A stretch of DNA of 64,000 nucleotides from DYJK01 sp040755055 (GTDB taxonomy: Bacteria; Bacteroidota; Ignavibacteria; Ignavibacteriales; Melioribacteraceae). Both the position numbers and the translations under genes were made by a program. The stretch spans positions 1 through 64,000 of the forward strand of contig JBFMBS010000006.1 in the NCBI GenBank assembly GCA_040755055.1, read 5' to 3'. Position 1 is the stretch's first letter. Each line of letters starts with the position of its first letter. The notes beneath the pieces were generated by a model. That model saw nothing but the letters and a program-made list of their open reading frames with translations, made no database searches and was not told the DNA's origin. Of the stretch, positions 34,046 to 42,647 are shown piece by piece.

Positions 34046-35881
34046 ATGACCACCCAACAGTCTTCACGGTTTTCAATCAGTGAAGTTTTAAAAGCAATGG
34101 GACTTGTATTCGGGGATATCGGGACCAGCCCGATTTATACCCTGAGCGTAATCTTTCTATTAACTCCTCCCACACCGGAAAATGTTCTTGGTATTCTATC
34201 ATTAGTTTTCTGGACGTTGATAATTCTTGTTACGGTGGAATATACATTCCTTGCTATGAGTTTGAGTTCCAAGGGCGAGGGCGGCATAATTGTTCTAAAA
34301 GAAATTTTAACAAGTAGTTTGAAATCGGGAAGATCGATTGCATTTGCAACATTTCTCGGTTACCTCGGTGTTTCCCTTTTGATGGGCGATGGCGTTATAA
34401 CGCCGGCAATCAGTATCCTATCTGCAGTTGAGGGATTGGAATTAATACCTGGACTTGGTCATATCGATACAAATACAATCATAATAATTACTATTGCTAT
34501 AACCATTCTGCTTTTTTCTGTACAATATAGAGGAACCGATAAAGTAGCTGCCAGCTTTGGGCCGATTATGGTTCTCTGGTTTGGTGCTCTGTTTCTTTCG
34601 GGATTTGTTTCCATTGTTAATACACCCGGAATTTTAGGCGCAATCAGTCCGCATCATGCAATTGAGTTTTTCATGAACAATGGATTAACCGGTTTCTTTG
34701 TTCTATCGGAAGTTATCCTTTGTGCAACCGGTGGTGAAGCAATCTATGCCGATATGGGCCACCTTGGCCGCGATCCCATAAGACAAGCGTGGTATTTTGT
34801 ATTCGTTGCGCTGGTCATGAATTACTTCGGGCAAGGAGCATATGTTCTTCGTCTTGGCGAAAGTCATGATGAAAAATTGAATATCCTTTTCTCTATGGTT
34901 AAATCGCAAGCTGAGTTTCTTTATATCCCGTTTCTAATACTAACATTGCTTGCAACTATAATTGCATCGCAAGCGATGATCAGCGCAGTTTTTTCGCTGG
35001 TGTACCAGGGTATCCGTACATATATTTTTCCGTTGATGCGCGTTAAATACACATCAAGCCATCTTAAATCGCAAATCTATATTGGTGCGGTTAATTGGGG
35101 TCTATTGCTTGCAGTGATTTTTATGATATTATTATTTAAGGAATCTCAAAACCTGGCGGCTGCTTATGGTTTGGCTGTTACCGCGACAATGACAATCAGC
35201 ACGTTCTTTATGATCTGGATTTTTTCCAAACATTCCGACCTTGTGAAATCAATTGCATCGGTTTTGGTGATTATAGTCAACGTGGCTTTCTTATTGGCGG
35301 TGTTCAGTAAAATTCCGCACGGAGGTTACTGGTCGATTATAATAGCCCTTGTTCCGTTCATAACAATAAAGATATGGTCAATGGGAAACAAAGCAGTACA
35401 TCGTTCGTTTAGATCGTTGCCGATTGATACTTATCTTGAAAGTTTTAATCAAATTTATGATACCGGCAAGCAGCTCCCGGGCACAGCTCTTTTCTTTGCA
35501 AAAGATTTACATATGATTCCGCCTTATATGGTTCATTGTACTATAAGGGGCAGCATCATATACGAACAGAATATTTTAATTTCGGTAGCAACGATGGATA
35601 AACCGTTTGGTGTTCAGAAATTATTTGTACCGGAAATTACCGATGGATTATCGGGACTCGAGATACAAGTAGGTTACATGGAGCGCCTTGATATTCCGCA
35701 AGTTCTTAAAGAAGTTGATATCGATGCAAAGGTAATGTTCTACGGTGTTGATGATATACAAACAAAGAAACCCTTCCTAAAACTGTTTTCATTTATCAAA
35801 AAAATCTCATCTAACTTTGTTCAGTTTCTTGAACTGCCGTATCAAAAGCTGCACGGTGTTATTACTAAAATTGAGATTTAA
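34046..35881 (+). CDS. kup: Potassium uptake protein Kup
   Basis: 611 residues. Residues ~18-31 (GLVFGDIGTSPIYT) hold the Kup signature, followed by 12 membrane helices with 'GEGGIIVLKEIL', 'GDGVITPAISILSAVEGLE' and 'FVLSEVILCATGGEAIYADM', the helices that line the K+ path. A cytosolic C-terminal domain (~470-611) is shorter than in E. coli Kup. H+-coupled K+ uptake is the known family role. No riboswitch of the KtrA/kup type was recognised upstream. Confidence 0.95.
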   Translation: MTTQQSSRFSISEVLKAMGLVFGDIGTSPIYTLSVIFLLTPPTPENVLGILSLVFWTLIILVTVEYTFLAMSLSSKGEGGIIVLKEILTSSLKSGRSIAFATFLGYLGVSLLMGDGVITPAISILSAVEGLELIPGLGHIDTNTIIIITIAITILLFSVQYRGTDKVAASFGPIMVLWFGALFLSGFVSIVNTPGILGAISPHHAIEFFMNNGLTGFFVLSEVILCATGGEAIYADMGHLGRDPIRQAWYFVFVALVMNYFGQGAYVLRLGESHDEKLNILFSMVKSQAEFLYIPFLILTLLATIIASQAMISAVFSLVYQGIRTYIFPLMRVKYTSSHLKSQIYIGAVNWGLLLAVIFMILLFKESQNLAAAYGLAVTATMTISTFFMIWIFSKHSDLVKSIASVLVIIVNVAFLLAVFSKIPHGGYWSIIIALVPFITIKIWSMGNKAVHRSFRSLPIDTYLESFNQIYDTGKQLPGTALFFAKDLHMIPPYMVHCTIRGSIIYEQNILISVATMDKPFGVQKLFVPEITDGLSGLEIQVGYMERLDIPQVLKEVDIDAKVMFYGVDDIQTKKPFLKLFSFIKKISSNFVQFLELPYQKLHGVITKIEI

Positions 35882-35962
35882 AGCTGCATTGAAGATATCT
35901 TAAAATTATTGTAAGATTCATGTGACAATTGCCGGTCTTTTTCTTCAATAAAGGTGGAGTAA

Positions 35963-36103
35963 ATGACTTGGCCGGAAAAATATTTCAATCCTCATTTCTT
36001 CTTTTTTAAACGCGCCGGTAAAGAGCAGCAGAATATTTTATATCATTTACAACGCTCATCAGGTTTATCTTTTATAAAAAATAATCTACGGAGTGAAACA
36101 TGA
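35963..36103 (+). CDS. Short ORF translationally coupled to the next gene
   Basis: 46 residues (MTWPEKYFNPHFFFFKRAGK...). AAGGTGGAG lies right before the ATG, and its stop overlaps the next start as ATGA, which implies coupling. It has no signal peptide or membrane helix and no known family. It may be a leader peptide that sets expression of the secreted protein after it. Confidence 0.5.
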   Translation: MTWPEKYFNPHFFFFKRAGKEQQNILYHLQRSSGLSFIKNNLRSET

Positions 36104-36558
36104 AAAGAATAATATTGATTCTTGTTTCGTCTCTCTGTTTTTTCCTCTTATATGATAACGTTTATACACAGCAAATGAAATACTGTAAGATGGTAGGTAA
36201 GAGCGTAAACGAAGTAATAAAAAATTTCGGCAAACCGGTTCACCAGGATTTAAGTAACCCTTCTATGAAATGTGTTTTTTACCAGACTAAAAGTTCACGT
36301 GCAGCTTTCATCGCCGATGAAAACGGCGTATATCAAATCCAGGTTGATCTATCGTACAATTCCGAGCGAGAAGCGAAAAAATCGATTGATGAATTTCTGG
36401 GTGATTGCGGATCACAAAGCTATGGTATCGATACTGTTGAAGTTGGTAATTATTCGATAAGAGCTCCGGGCGTAAAAATGGAACTTACACTCTTCGAAAA
36501 CACATACTCAAAAAAGTACGAGGTGAAATTCAAAGCGGATCGGTCGGAGAATAAATAA
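36100..36558 (+). CDS. Hypothetical secreted protein
   Basis: 152 residues with a signal peptide (MKRIILILVSSLCFFLLY...). The mature part is small and alpha/beta ('MVGKSVNEVIKNFGKPVHQD', then beta strands such as RAAFIADENGVYQIQVDLSY), a pattern seen in SmpA/OmlA-like 'knot' lipoproteins but without the lipobox. No family is assigned. It overlaps the short ORF before it by four bases, and ends exactly where the convergent SDR gene ends. Confidence 0.6.
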   Translation: MKRIILILVSSLCFFLLYDNVYTQQMKYCKMVGKSVNEVIKNFGKPVHQDLSNPSMKCVFYQTKSSRAAFIADENGVYQIQVDLSYNSEREAKKSIDEFLGDCGSQSYGIDTVEVGNYSIRAPGVKMELTLFENTYSKKYEVKFKADRSENK

Positions 36559-37365
36559 TTATAACCCGACCATTGTTTCCGATAGTTCCCAGAACTTTTT
36601 AGTTAAGTTTTTATCATCTGCGATTTTGCTGTAACGAGTAATCTGCTTATCAACAAAATATGCTCCGCTTCTATTTTTAACATCATCGGAAACAGCAAGA
36701 TACACGGGAGTTTCGGCACCATTTTTAACAGAAGCTCCTTCAATATTAAAACCGGCTTTCAGCAATTTTGTATTTATTACTCCCGGATGAAGTGCGTTTA
36801 CCGTTACATCCGTGCCGGGTAATCTGTACGAAAGTTCTTTAGTAAAAAGTAAGTTGGCTAATTTGGAAAGTGAATAGGCGCCGTATGGATCAAAATATTT
36901 TTTGCCATTTAAATTTTCGAAATCAAAATTTGCGCGTGTATGTGCAATCGAACTTACATTTATTATTCTGCCCTCATCACTTTTCTTGATTAAATCCAAA
37001 AGAAGATTTGTTAAAAGAAAATGTGCAAGGTGGTTAACGGCAAATGTTGTTTCAAAACCATCTTCAGTCAACACATACTTTTTCATGTAAATGCCGGCGT
37101 TGTTAATCAGCACATCCAGCCGGTCGAATTTGGATTTAATTTCTTCAGCTAATTTTCTTACGGCTTTCAAAGAAGCGAGATCGCACACTAAGGCTGATAA
37201 TTGATGGTTGTTAGTTGTGAGTTGAATCTCATTTAATGTTTGTTGAACACGCTCTTTATTTCTTCCGTGAATTATAACATGATGACCAATTTGGGCAAGT
37301 TCCAAAGCGGTTTGTCTGCCAATACCATCAGTAGCACCAGTGATTAAAACGACCTTACCGTTCAT
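36559..37365 (-). CDS. Short-chain dehydrogenase/reductase
   Basis: 268 residues. The Rossmann motif TGATDGIGRQTA (T-G-x-x-x-G-I-G), the NNAG motif (LINNAGIYMK), catalytic Ser (VSSIAH) and Tyr-x-x-x-Lys (YSLSKLA) are all in place. Closest in style are retinol dehydrogenase/WW-oxidoreductase-like members. NAD(P)-dependent alcohol or keto reduction; substrate unknown. It ends exactly at the end of the convergent secreted-protein gene, and its start is four bases from the end of the GH92-GH47 gene. Confidence 0.92.
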   Translation of the reverse strand: MNGKVVLITGATDGIGRQTALELAQIGHHVIIHGRNKERVQQTLNEIQLTTNNHQLSALVCDLASLKAVRKLAEEIKSKFDRLDVLINNAGIYMKKYVLTEDGFETTFAVNHLAHFLLTNLLLDLIKKSDEGRIINVSSIAHTRANFDFENLNGKKYFDPYGAYSLSKLANLLFTKELSYRLPGTDVTVNALHPGVINTKLLKAGFNIEGASVKNGAETPVYLAVSDDVKNRSGAYFVDKQITRYSKIADDKNLTKKFWELSETMVGL

Positions 37366-37369
37366 ATTT

Positions 37370-40300
37370 TTATTGCCAATCCTTCTTTATTGGATGCGCC
37401 TCTGTACTGAAAACATATTTCGATAAATCCAAAGTTTCCTCCGGTGCAAAGATCAGGTAAAGATATTTTAGTGTTTCGGCAAAGAAGAAACTTTCCATCG
37501 GGTCTCTTTTCTTTTTTGATAGAACGCTTTTTAACGATGCATATCCTTCATCAAGTTTGCAATACTTAACAAGACCTTCGTAAAATGTTTTTCCCATTCC
37601 CAAATATTTTGGATTCTTGGTATAACGGTAAAGATAGAATGCAGATTCAATAATTTCGGGACGCAGAACATAATCAGCATAGTTCACTTCGAAAGTTTCG
37701 TAGTTCATCTCCTCCGGTTCTATGCCGAAGTGAGTCCACATTCTGTAACAGCTTTCTTGTAATTTCTCAGCACGTTCTACATCACCGCCAAGAGCAATCA
37801 TTGCCGGCATGAATGCATCGAGTGCGCCGAATGTTTTGCTTACCGTTTCGCCGGTGTTCATATCAACGCGTTTATACCAATAACCGGTTTCAGTCGAATC
37901 CCACAAATATTTGTTAACGGCATCAATACTTTCATAATACATTTTTTTGAAATCTTCATCATCAAACAAAAGCCATCCTTTAAGCATGTATTCGTAGTAA
38001 GAGTCAATCATTCCGCTAATGTGACTTTCTGGGTTTGTCCATTCACCGGTTTCAACATTAATTTGTGTTCCGACCAAACCGATTTTTGATCTTCTGTTGT
38101 AAACTTCCACAAAAGCTTTCTTGGCGGTTTCGTAATAAATATCATCGTCGGTGATTTTACTCAACGCACCAAATTCAATCATCAATGTGCCGATCTCTGC
38201 CGGGTTGTTAATTTTATCTTTAACCTCGCCCGTTTTTAGATTAACAAACCGGTATGGCATCCCGGTTTTAGAATCAAATCCTTTTAAGAATCTATTTCCT
38301 AAATCTTCCGCCAGATCAAGAAATCTTTCGTCGCCGTCCAATTGATATGCGGAGATTAATCCGCCGAGCAGACGAATTGTGAATTCAAAAATTTGAACTG
38401 GTACATCTTTGTCAAAAGAAAGATTTTCGAGTATAAGCTGTTTAGCTTCTTCTGCTTCGGTTTGCAGATTCATCAGCTTCATTGTCGTGAACGCATCGAC
38501 CGGGGTAAGTAAAAATGATTCGTTATACCAGTTGCGTCCTGATTTTTTCATGGGTTGCAATTGATCTTTGCCCCAAGCGTATTTCTTGTATGCATTCCAG
38601 GCGTGCAAAAATTCTTGTTTTACTTTTTCGGCATATTCATTTTTATTTATTGTTGTCGGATCAATCTGTTTTGTTGCTGAGGGTGGGCATGCATTATACG
38701 ATGTCCAGAGATTTTTATTCGGCAAGCCGTCCATTTCAAATTCAAACGTACCGCCATTCATTAAATCGTTATGCGTTATAAAGCTTTTTGTAAGTTCGGC
38801 ACCATTCAGCTTTGCACTTTGTACATAAATATTTTCTTTAGATAAATTGTTCGAGATTAATTTGAAAGTTTTTCCGTTGCCGGGATCAATTTCAACCTCA
38901 TCGAATAAAGGTGTGCCGATAACATAGTTTTGATCAGCCGGGTTAACCGGGTAAAATCCAAGTGCGCTGAAAACATACCATGCCGACATTTGTCCGCAAT
39001 CTTCATTGCCGCACAATCCATCGTAATTATGGTTGTATTGTGAAGTTAAAATTTTGTTAACGTAATATTGGGTTTTCCATGTTTCGCCGGCATAATTGAA
39101 CATGTAGGCGATATTATGACTCGGTTCGTTGCCGTGCGCATATTGACCGATCATGCCGGAAATATCGGGACTGACTTTATCACCTTCGAGTCTTGATGAA
39201 GTTCTGAAAAGCGAATCCAATTTGCTTGCAAAACTTTCATTGCTTTTGAACAGATTGATAAAACCTTGAATGTCATGCGGAACAAACCATGAATATTGCC
39301 ATGCGTTACCTTCCGTATATTCATTTGCTCGGTGATCAACAAGACGCGGATTGAAGAGCTCTTTCCAGCGGCCGTCGTTTTTTTTAGCACGCATGAATTC
39401 CGAAGCCGGGTCAAATAAATTTCTGTAATACTGTGCACGCGCGGAAAAATATTTGTAATCTTCTTCGTTGCCGAGATATTTTGCAACTGCTGCAATACAC
39501 CAATCATCATAAGCATATTCAAGTGTCTTAGAAACCGATTCAACTTCTTTATCGGATGGAACAAACCCCAATTCTTTGTAATACTTTAATCCAAGATGAT
39601 CTTCCATTGCAGATTTTTTCATAGCTGTATAAGCTTTGTTGTAATCAAATCCTTTGAAACCTTTCAGCATTGCATCTGCAATTACCGGTATTGCGTGATA
39701 GCCGATCATTGTCCCGGTTTCGTTGCCGAGCAGTTCCCACACCGGTAGAAGCCCATACTCATCATAATGTGATAACATCGAATTAATCATATCGCTCACA
39801 CGTTCTTGCTGTGTGATGGTGTAGAGAGGATGCGCCGCACGGAATGTATCCCACAAAGAGAAGATGCTGTACTTTGTGTAATTCTCTGCTTTGTGAATTT
39901 TACCATCGGCACCTTTGTAGTTTCCGTTCACATCGTTGAAGACAACCGGTGCAAGCATTGTTCTGTATAATGCTGTGTAAAATGTTGTTAATAAATTTTT
40001 GTCGTCTGATTTTACTTTTATCTTACTTAGCTCTTTATTCCAGAGTATATCCGCATTTGCTGCTGTTTGATCAAACTCCCATTCTTTAATATCATTCTCA
40101 AGATTTAGCTTTGCACCTTCAATGTCAACGGAGGAAATTCCGACCTTTACTAAAACTTGTTCACCTTTTTTAAGTTTGAATTCAAAAATACCTTTAGAAT
40201 TTTTTCCAGCAGCGTGCTTGGTCTCTGGCGTGTAAATGCTGTCGGCAATTAAATACGATTTGGAAATTGGCTTCGAAAATTTTGCATAGAAATAGACCCG

Positions 40301-40918
40301 CTGATCTTTAGCCCAGCCGGTTGATAATCTAAACCCGGCAATGGTTTGTTTATCAATAATTTGAATAAATGTGTTTGTCGGCTTATCCCAGTTAACAGCA
40401 TAACCGAGATCAAGAATGATGAAATGTTTTCCTTTTTTATTGAACGTGTGTCTCTGCATACCGGAACGTAGTGCCGCGGTTAATTCTGATTTGATATTGT
40501 AATCATCAAGTTGTAGTGAATAGTAACCCGGTTTCGCAGATTCGCTATTGTGTGAAAATTTAGATTTGTAATTGTGTGATATAATTTCCTTTGCGTTCGC
40601 TTTACCCGGTAAAATTGCCGGCATAAAAAGTATATCGCAAAGATCGCCAATTCCGGTTCCGCTCAAATGTGTGTGGCTGAAACCAACAATAATGCTGTCC
40701 GAATAATGATAGCCCGAACACCAATCCCAGCCGCCACGACCGTTGTCGGGACTTAGCTGCACCATCCCAAATGGAACGGTGGCACCCGGGTATGTATGCC
40801 CATGCAGTCCGGTGCCGAGAAAAGGATTTACGTATTGTGTGTAATTGTTATTCGTTGGTTGTGCATTTGTGATATTGATCGATAATAAAAGTATGAATAG
40901 AATAAATTTTGTTTTCAT
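37370..40918 (-). CDS. GH92-GH47 fusion alpha-mannosidase
   Basis: 1182 residues with a signal peptide (MKTKFILFILLLSINITNAQ). Residues ~22-740 are a GH92 exo-alpha-mannosidase (YVNPFLGTGLHGHTYPGATV; 'TEGNAWQYSWFVPHDIQGF' carrying the catalytic acid region; GNEDCGQMSAWYVFSALG). Residues ~750-1182 are a GH47 alpha-1,2-mannosidase with nearly every family block: 'FEFTIRLLGGLISAYQLDGD', NRFLKGFDSKTGMPYRFVN, EIGTLMIEFGALSKIT, ISGMIDSYYEYMLKGW, 'YVLRPEIIESAFYLYRYTKN', 'DPMESFFFAETLKYLYLIF' and the terminal VFSTEAHPI. Both are Ca2+-dependent inverting enzymes. A GH47 in a bacterium is uncommon and the fusion to GH92 is striking. It is last in the glycosidase series at 37370-46853. No T9SS tail. Confidence 0.93.
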   Translation of the reverse strand: MKTKFILFILLLSINITNAQPTNNNYTQYVNPFLGTGLHGHTYPGATVPFGMVQLSPDNGRGGWDWCSGYHYSDSIIVGFSHTHLSGTGIGDLCDILFMPAILPGKANAKEIISHNYKSKFSHNSESAKPGYYSLQLDDYNIKSELTAALRSGMQRHTFNKKGKHFIILDLGYAVNWDKPTNTFIQIIDKQTIAGFRLSTGWAKDQRVYFYAKFSKPISKSYLIADSIYTPETKHAAGKNSKGIFEFKLKKGEQVLVKVGISSVDIEGAKLNLENDIKEWEFDQTAANADILWNKELSKIKVKSDDKNLLTTFYTALYRTMLAPVVFNDVNGNYKGADGKIHKAENYTKYSIFSLWDTFRAAHPLYTITQQERVSDMINSMLSHYDEYGLLPVWELLGNETGTMIGYHAIPVIADAMLKGFKGFDYNKAYTAMKKSAMEDHLGLKYYKELGFVPSDKEVESVSKTLEYAYDDWCIAAVAKYLGNEEDYKYFSARAQYYRNLFDPASEFMRAKKNDGRWKELFNPRLVDHRANEYTEGNAWQYSWFVPHDIQGFINLFKSNESFASKLDSLFRTSSRLEGDKVSPDISGMIGQYAHGNEPSHNIAYMFNYAGETWKTQYYVNKILTSQYNHNYDGLCGNEDCGQMSAWYVFSALGFYPVNPADQNYVIGTPLFDEVEIDPGNGKTFKLISNNLSKENIYVQSAKLNGAELTKSFITHNDLMNGGTFEFEMDGLPNKNLWTSYNACPPSATKQIDPTTINKNEYAEKVKQEFLHAWNAYKKYAWGKDQLQPMKKSGRNWYNESFLLTPVDAFTTMKLMNLQTEAEEAKQLILENLSFDKDVPVQIFEFTIRLLGGLISAYQLDGDERFLDLAEDLGNRFLKGFDSKTGMPYRFVNLKTGEVKDKINNPAEIGTLMIEFGALSKITDDDIYYETAKKAFVEVYNRRSKIGLVGTQINVETGEWTNPESHISGMIDSYYEYMLKGWLLFDDEDFKKMYYESIDAVNKYLWDSTETGYWYKRVDMNTGETVSKTFGALDAFMPAMIALGGDVERAEKLQESCYRMWTHFGIEPEEMNYETFEVNYADYVLRPEIIESAFYLYRYTKNPKYLGMGKTFYEGLVKYCKLDEGYASLKSVLSKKKRDPMESFFFAETLKYLYLIFAPEETLDLSKYVFSTEAHPIKKDWQ

Positions 40919-41184
40919 AGTAGTAAATATGTTGTTCTTAATTTTTGTTGTTTAAAGATATTTAAAAGATTAGATGCCACGTCCGTTAAGTTTACCCGCT
41001 TTTTTATTGCTGGAAACCGCAGAGGTTATGATTTTAACTCACCTTATGCAGATTTTATTTCTCTGCGGTCTTAGCGTAAAACTTTGCGCCCTTTGCGTGA
41101 AAGAAGAAAGGCATTTCACGCGGAGATCGCAAAGAAGACGCCGAGACCGCAAAGGTTATTGTTGCCAATGCGTAAGGTGACATT
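40919..41184. repeat. Intergenic repeat with GCAGAG/TTTGCG words
   Basis: 266 bases between the GH125 and GH92-GH47 genes. From ~41020 it repeats near-identical words such as CTCTGCGGTC and CTTTGCGTGAAA in both orientations. Similar sequence lies at 57900-58014. These are housekeeping intergenic repeats rather than genes; a promoter for the GH92-GH47 gene must be nearby but is not evident. Confidence 0.6.
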
Positions 41185-42636
41185 TTAATATTTGCCTTTT
41201 AATAAGTGTGGTCTTTCGTTAAAAATTTTTAGAATAAACTCCCCGAACAAAGTATTTGCCCATGCAAACCATGAGCGTGTGTATTTGTTTGCATCATCTT
41301 TGTTAAATGATTCATGCATGAAACCGGTATTTGCATGTGTGCTTTTTAATAAATGCAGACATTCTCTAATTTCATTTTCATCGATGCTTGTTAAGCCGCG
41401 CATTAAAATTGAAAGATGCCAGATCATTCCAAGTCCGGCGTGCGGACCGCCAATCCCTTTACCGGCTAAACCTTCAAAGTAATACGGATTGTAATTGCTG
41501 AATAAAAATTTTCTTGTGTTTTTGTAAACCGGGTTGTTAGCATCAATTGCACCGAGATAAGGAAGCGACAACAGACTTGGAACATTTGCATCGTCCATAA
41601 ATAATTGATTACCGAATCCGTCAACTTCGTATGCAAATATTTTGCCAAAGTGAAGATGTTCAGTAACTGCGTATTTGTTCAATGCTTGTTCTACTTCATA
41701 GGCAAGCAAATCAAATTGTCTTGCAAGTGAGCGATCATATTTTCCTTGAATGAAAATTCTGTTTAGCTGTTTAAGCGATACAATAGCAAAATAATTTGAC
41801 GGAACAAGAAACGGAAATATTGTCGAATCATCGCTCGGACGGAAGGTTGAGCAGATCAATCCAGCCGGGTTAACCGGGTTGCCGTAACCGCCGAGTACAA
41901 CACCATCGGTTGCCCATGCAGTCGTTCGCATGAAGGAGTATGGACTGCTTCCATCTTTTCTCTGCTGCTCACGGAATGTTTGTAAAATTAATTTTGCTGC
42001 TTCTTTAAATTGTTCATTGAAGATTGATTTATCGCCGGTTGTTCTCCAGTAATTGTATGCAAGACGTACCGGATAGCAGAGCGAATCGATTTCCCATTTG
42101 CGTTCGTGGAGTTCCGGCTTCATTTCGGTAATATCGCTTTTCCATGGACTTTCGCCCGGTCCATCATTAAACGCATTTGCATACGGATCGATCAAAATAT
42201 TTTTTACCTGGCGGTTGATAACACCAACGATCAAGTCTCTTAATTTTTCATCTTTACGAACCAATGGTAAATAAGGCCAGACTTGCGCGGTTGAATCGCG
42301 AAGCCACATTGCATGTATATCACCGGTGATTACAAATGTATCCGGTTTTCCATCTATATATTTAAAAGTTACGGTTGTATCGAGTGTGTTCGGAAAACAA
42401 TTTTCAAATAACCATGCAAGCTCTTCATCTTTAATTTCTTTTTTCATCTCATCAATTTTTGCTTCAACCGCATGACTTACAAATTTTCTTTCGGAAACAT
42501 TTGGTCGTTTTGATTGGAATGGTAAAAGTTGGGAGTTGTTATTAAAACTTTCAACACCGGCGAATAATTTATTTGATAATGCCAAACCGGCTAAAGTCAA
42601 TCCGCCGGTTTTTAGAAAATTTCTTCTTGAAGTCAT
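41185..42636 (-). CDS. GH125 exo-alpha-1,6-mannosidase
   Basis: The ATG at 42636 (GAGG five bases before) gives 483 residues and a Tat-type leader MTSRRNFLKTGGLTLAGLAL, unlike the Sec leaders of its neighbours. The GH125 (formerly DUF1237) blocks are clear: 'DIHAMWLRDSTAQVWPYLPL', then 'ATDGVVLGGYGNPVNPAGLI' and STFRPSDDSTIFPFLVPSNY. Known members are metal-independent, inverting exo-alpha-1,6-mannosidases acting on N-glycan or mannan cores. It starts 11 bases after the GH97 gene ends and is probably co-transcribed with it. Confidence 0.93.
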   Translation of the reverse strand: MTSRRNFLKTGGLTLAGLALSNKLFAGVESFNNNSQLLPFQSKRPNVSERKFVSHAVEAKIDEMKKEIKDEELAWLFENCFPNTLDTTVTFKYIDGKPDTFVITGDIHAMWLRDSTAQVWPYLPLVRKDEKLRDLIVGVINRQVKNILIDPYANAFNDGPGESPWKSDITEMKPELHERKWEIDSLCYPVRLAYNYWRTTGDKSIFNEQFKEAAKLILQTFREQQRKDGSSPYSFMRTTAWATDGVVLGGYGNPVNPAGLICSTFRPSDDSTIFPFLVPSNYFAIVSLKQLNRIFIQGKYDRSLARQFDLLAYEVEQALNKYAVTEHLHFGKIFAYEVDGFGNQLFMDDANVPSLLSLPYLGAIDANNPVYKNTRKFLFSNYNPYYFEGLAGKGIGGPHAGLGMIWHLSILMRGLTSIDENEIRECLHLLKSTHANTGFMHESFNKDDANKYTRSWFAWANTLFGEFILKIFNERPHLLKGKY

Positions 42637-42647
42637 GGTACCTCGGA

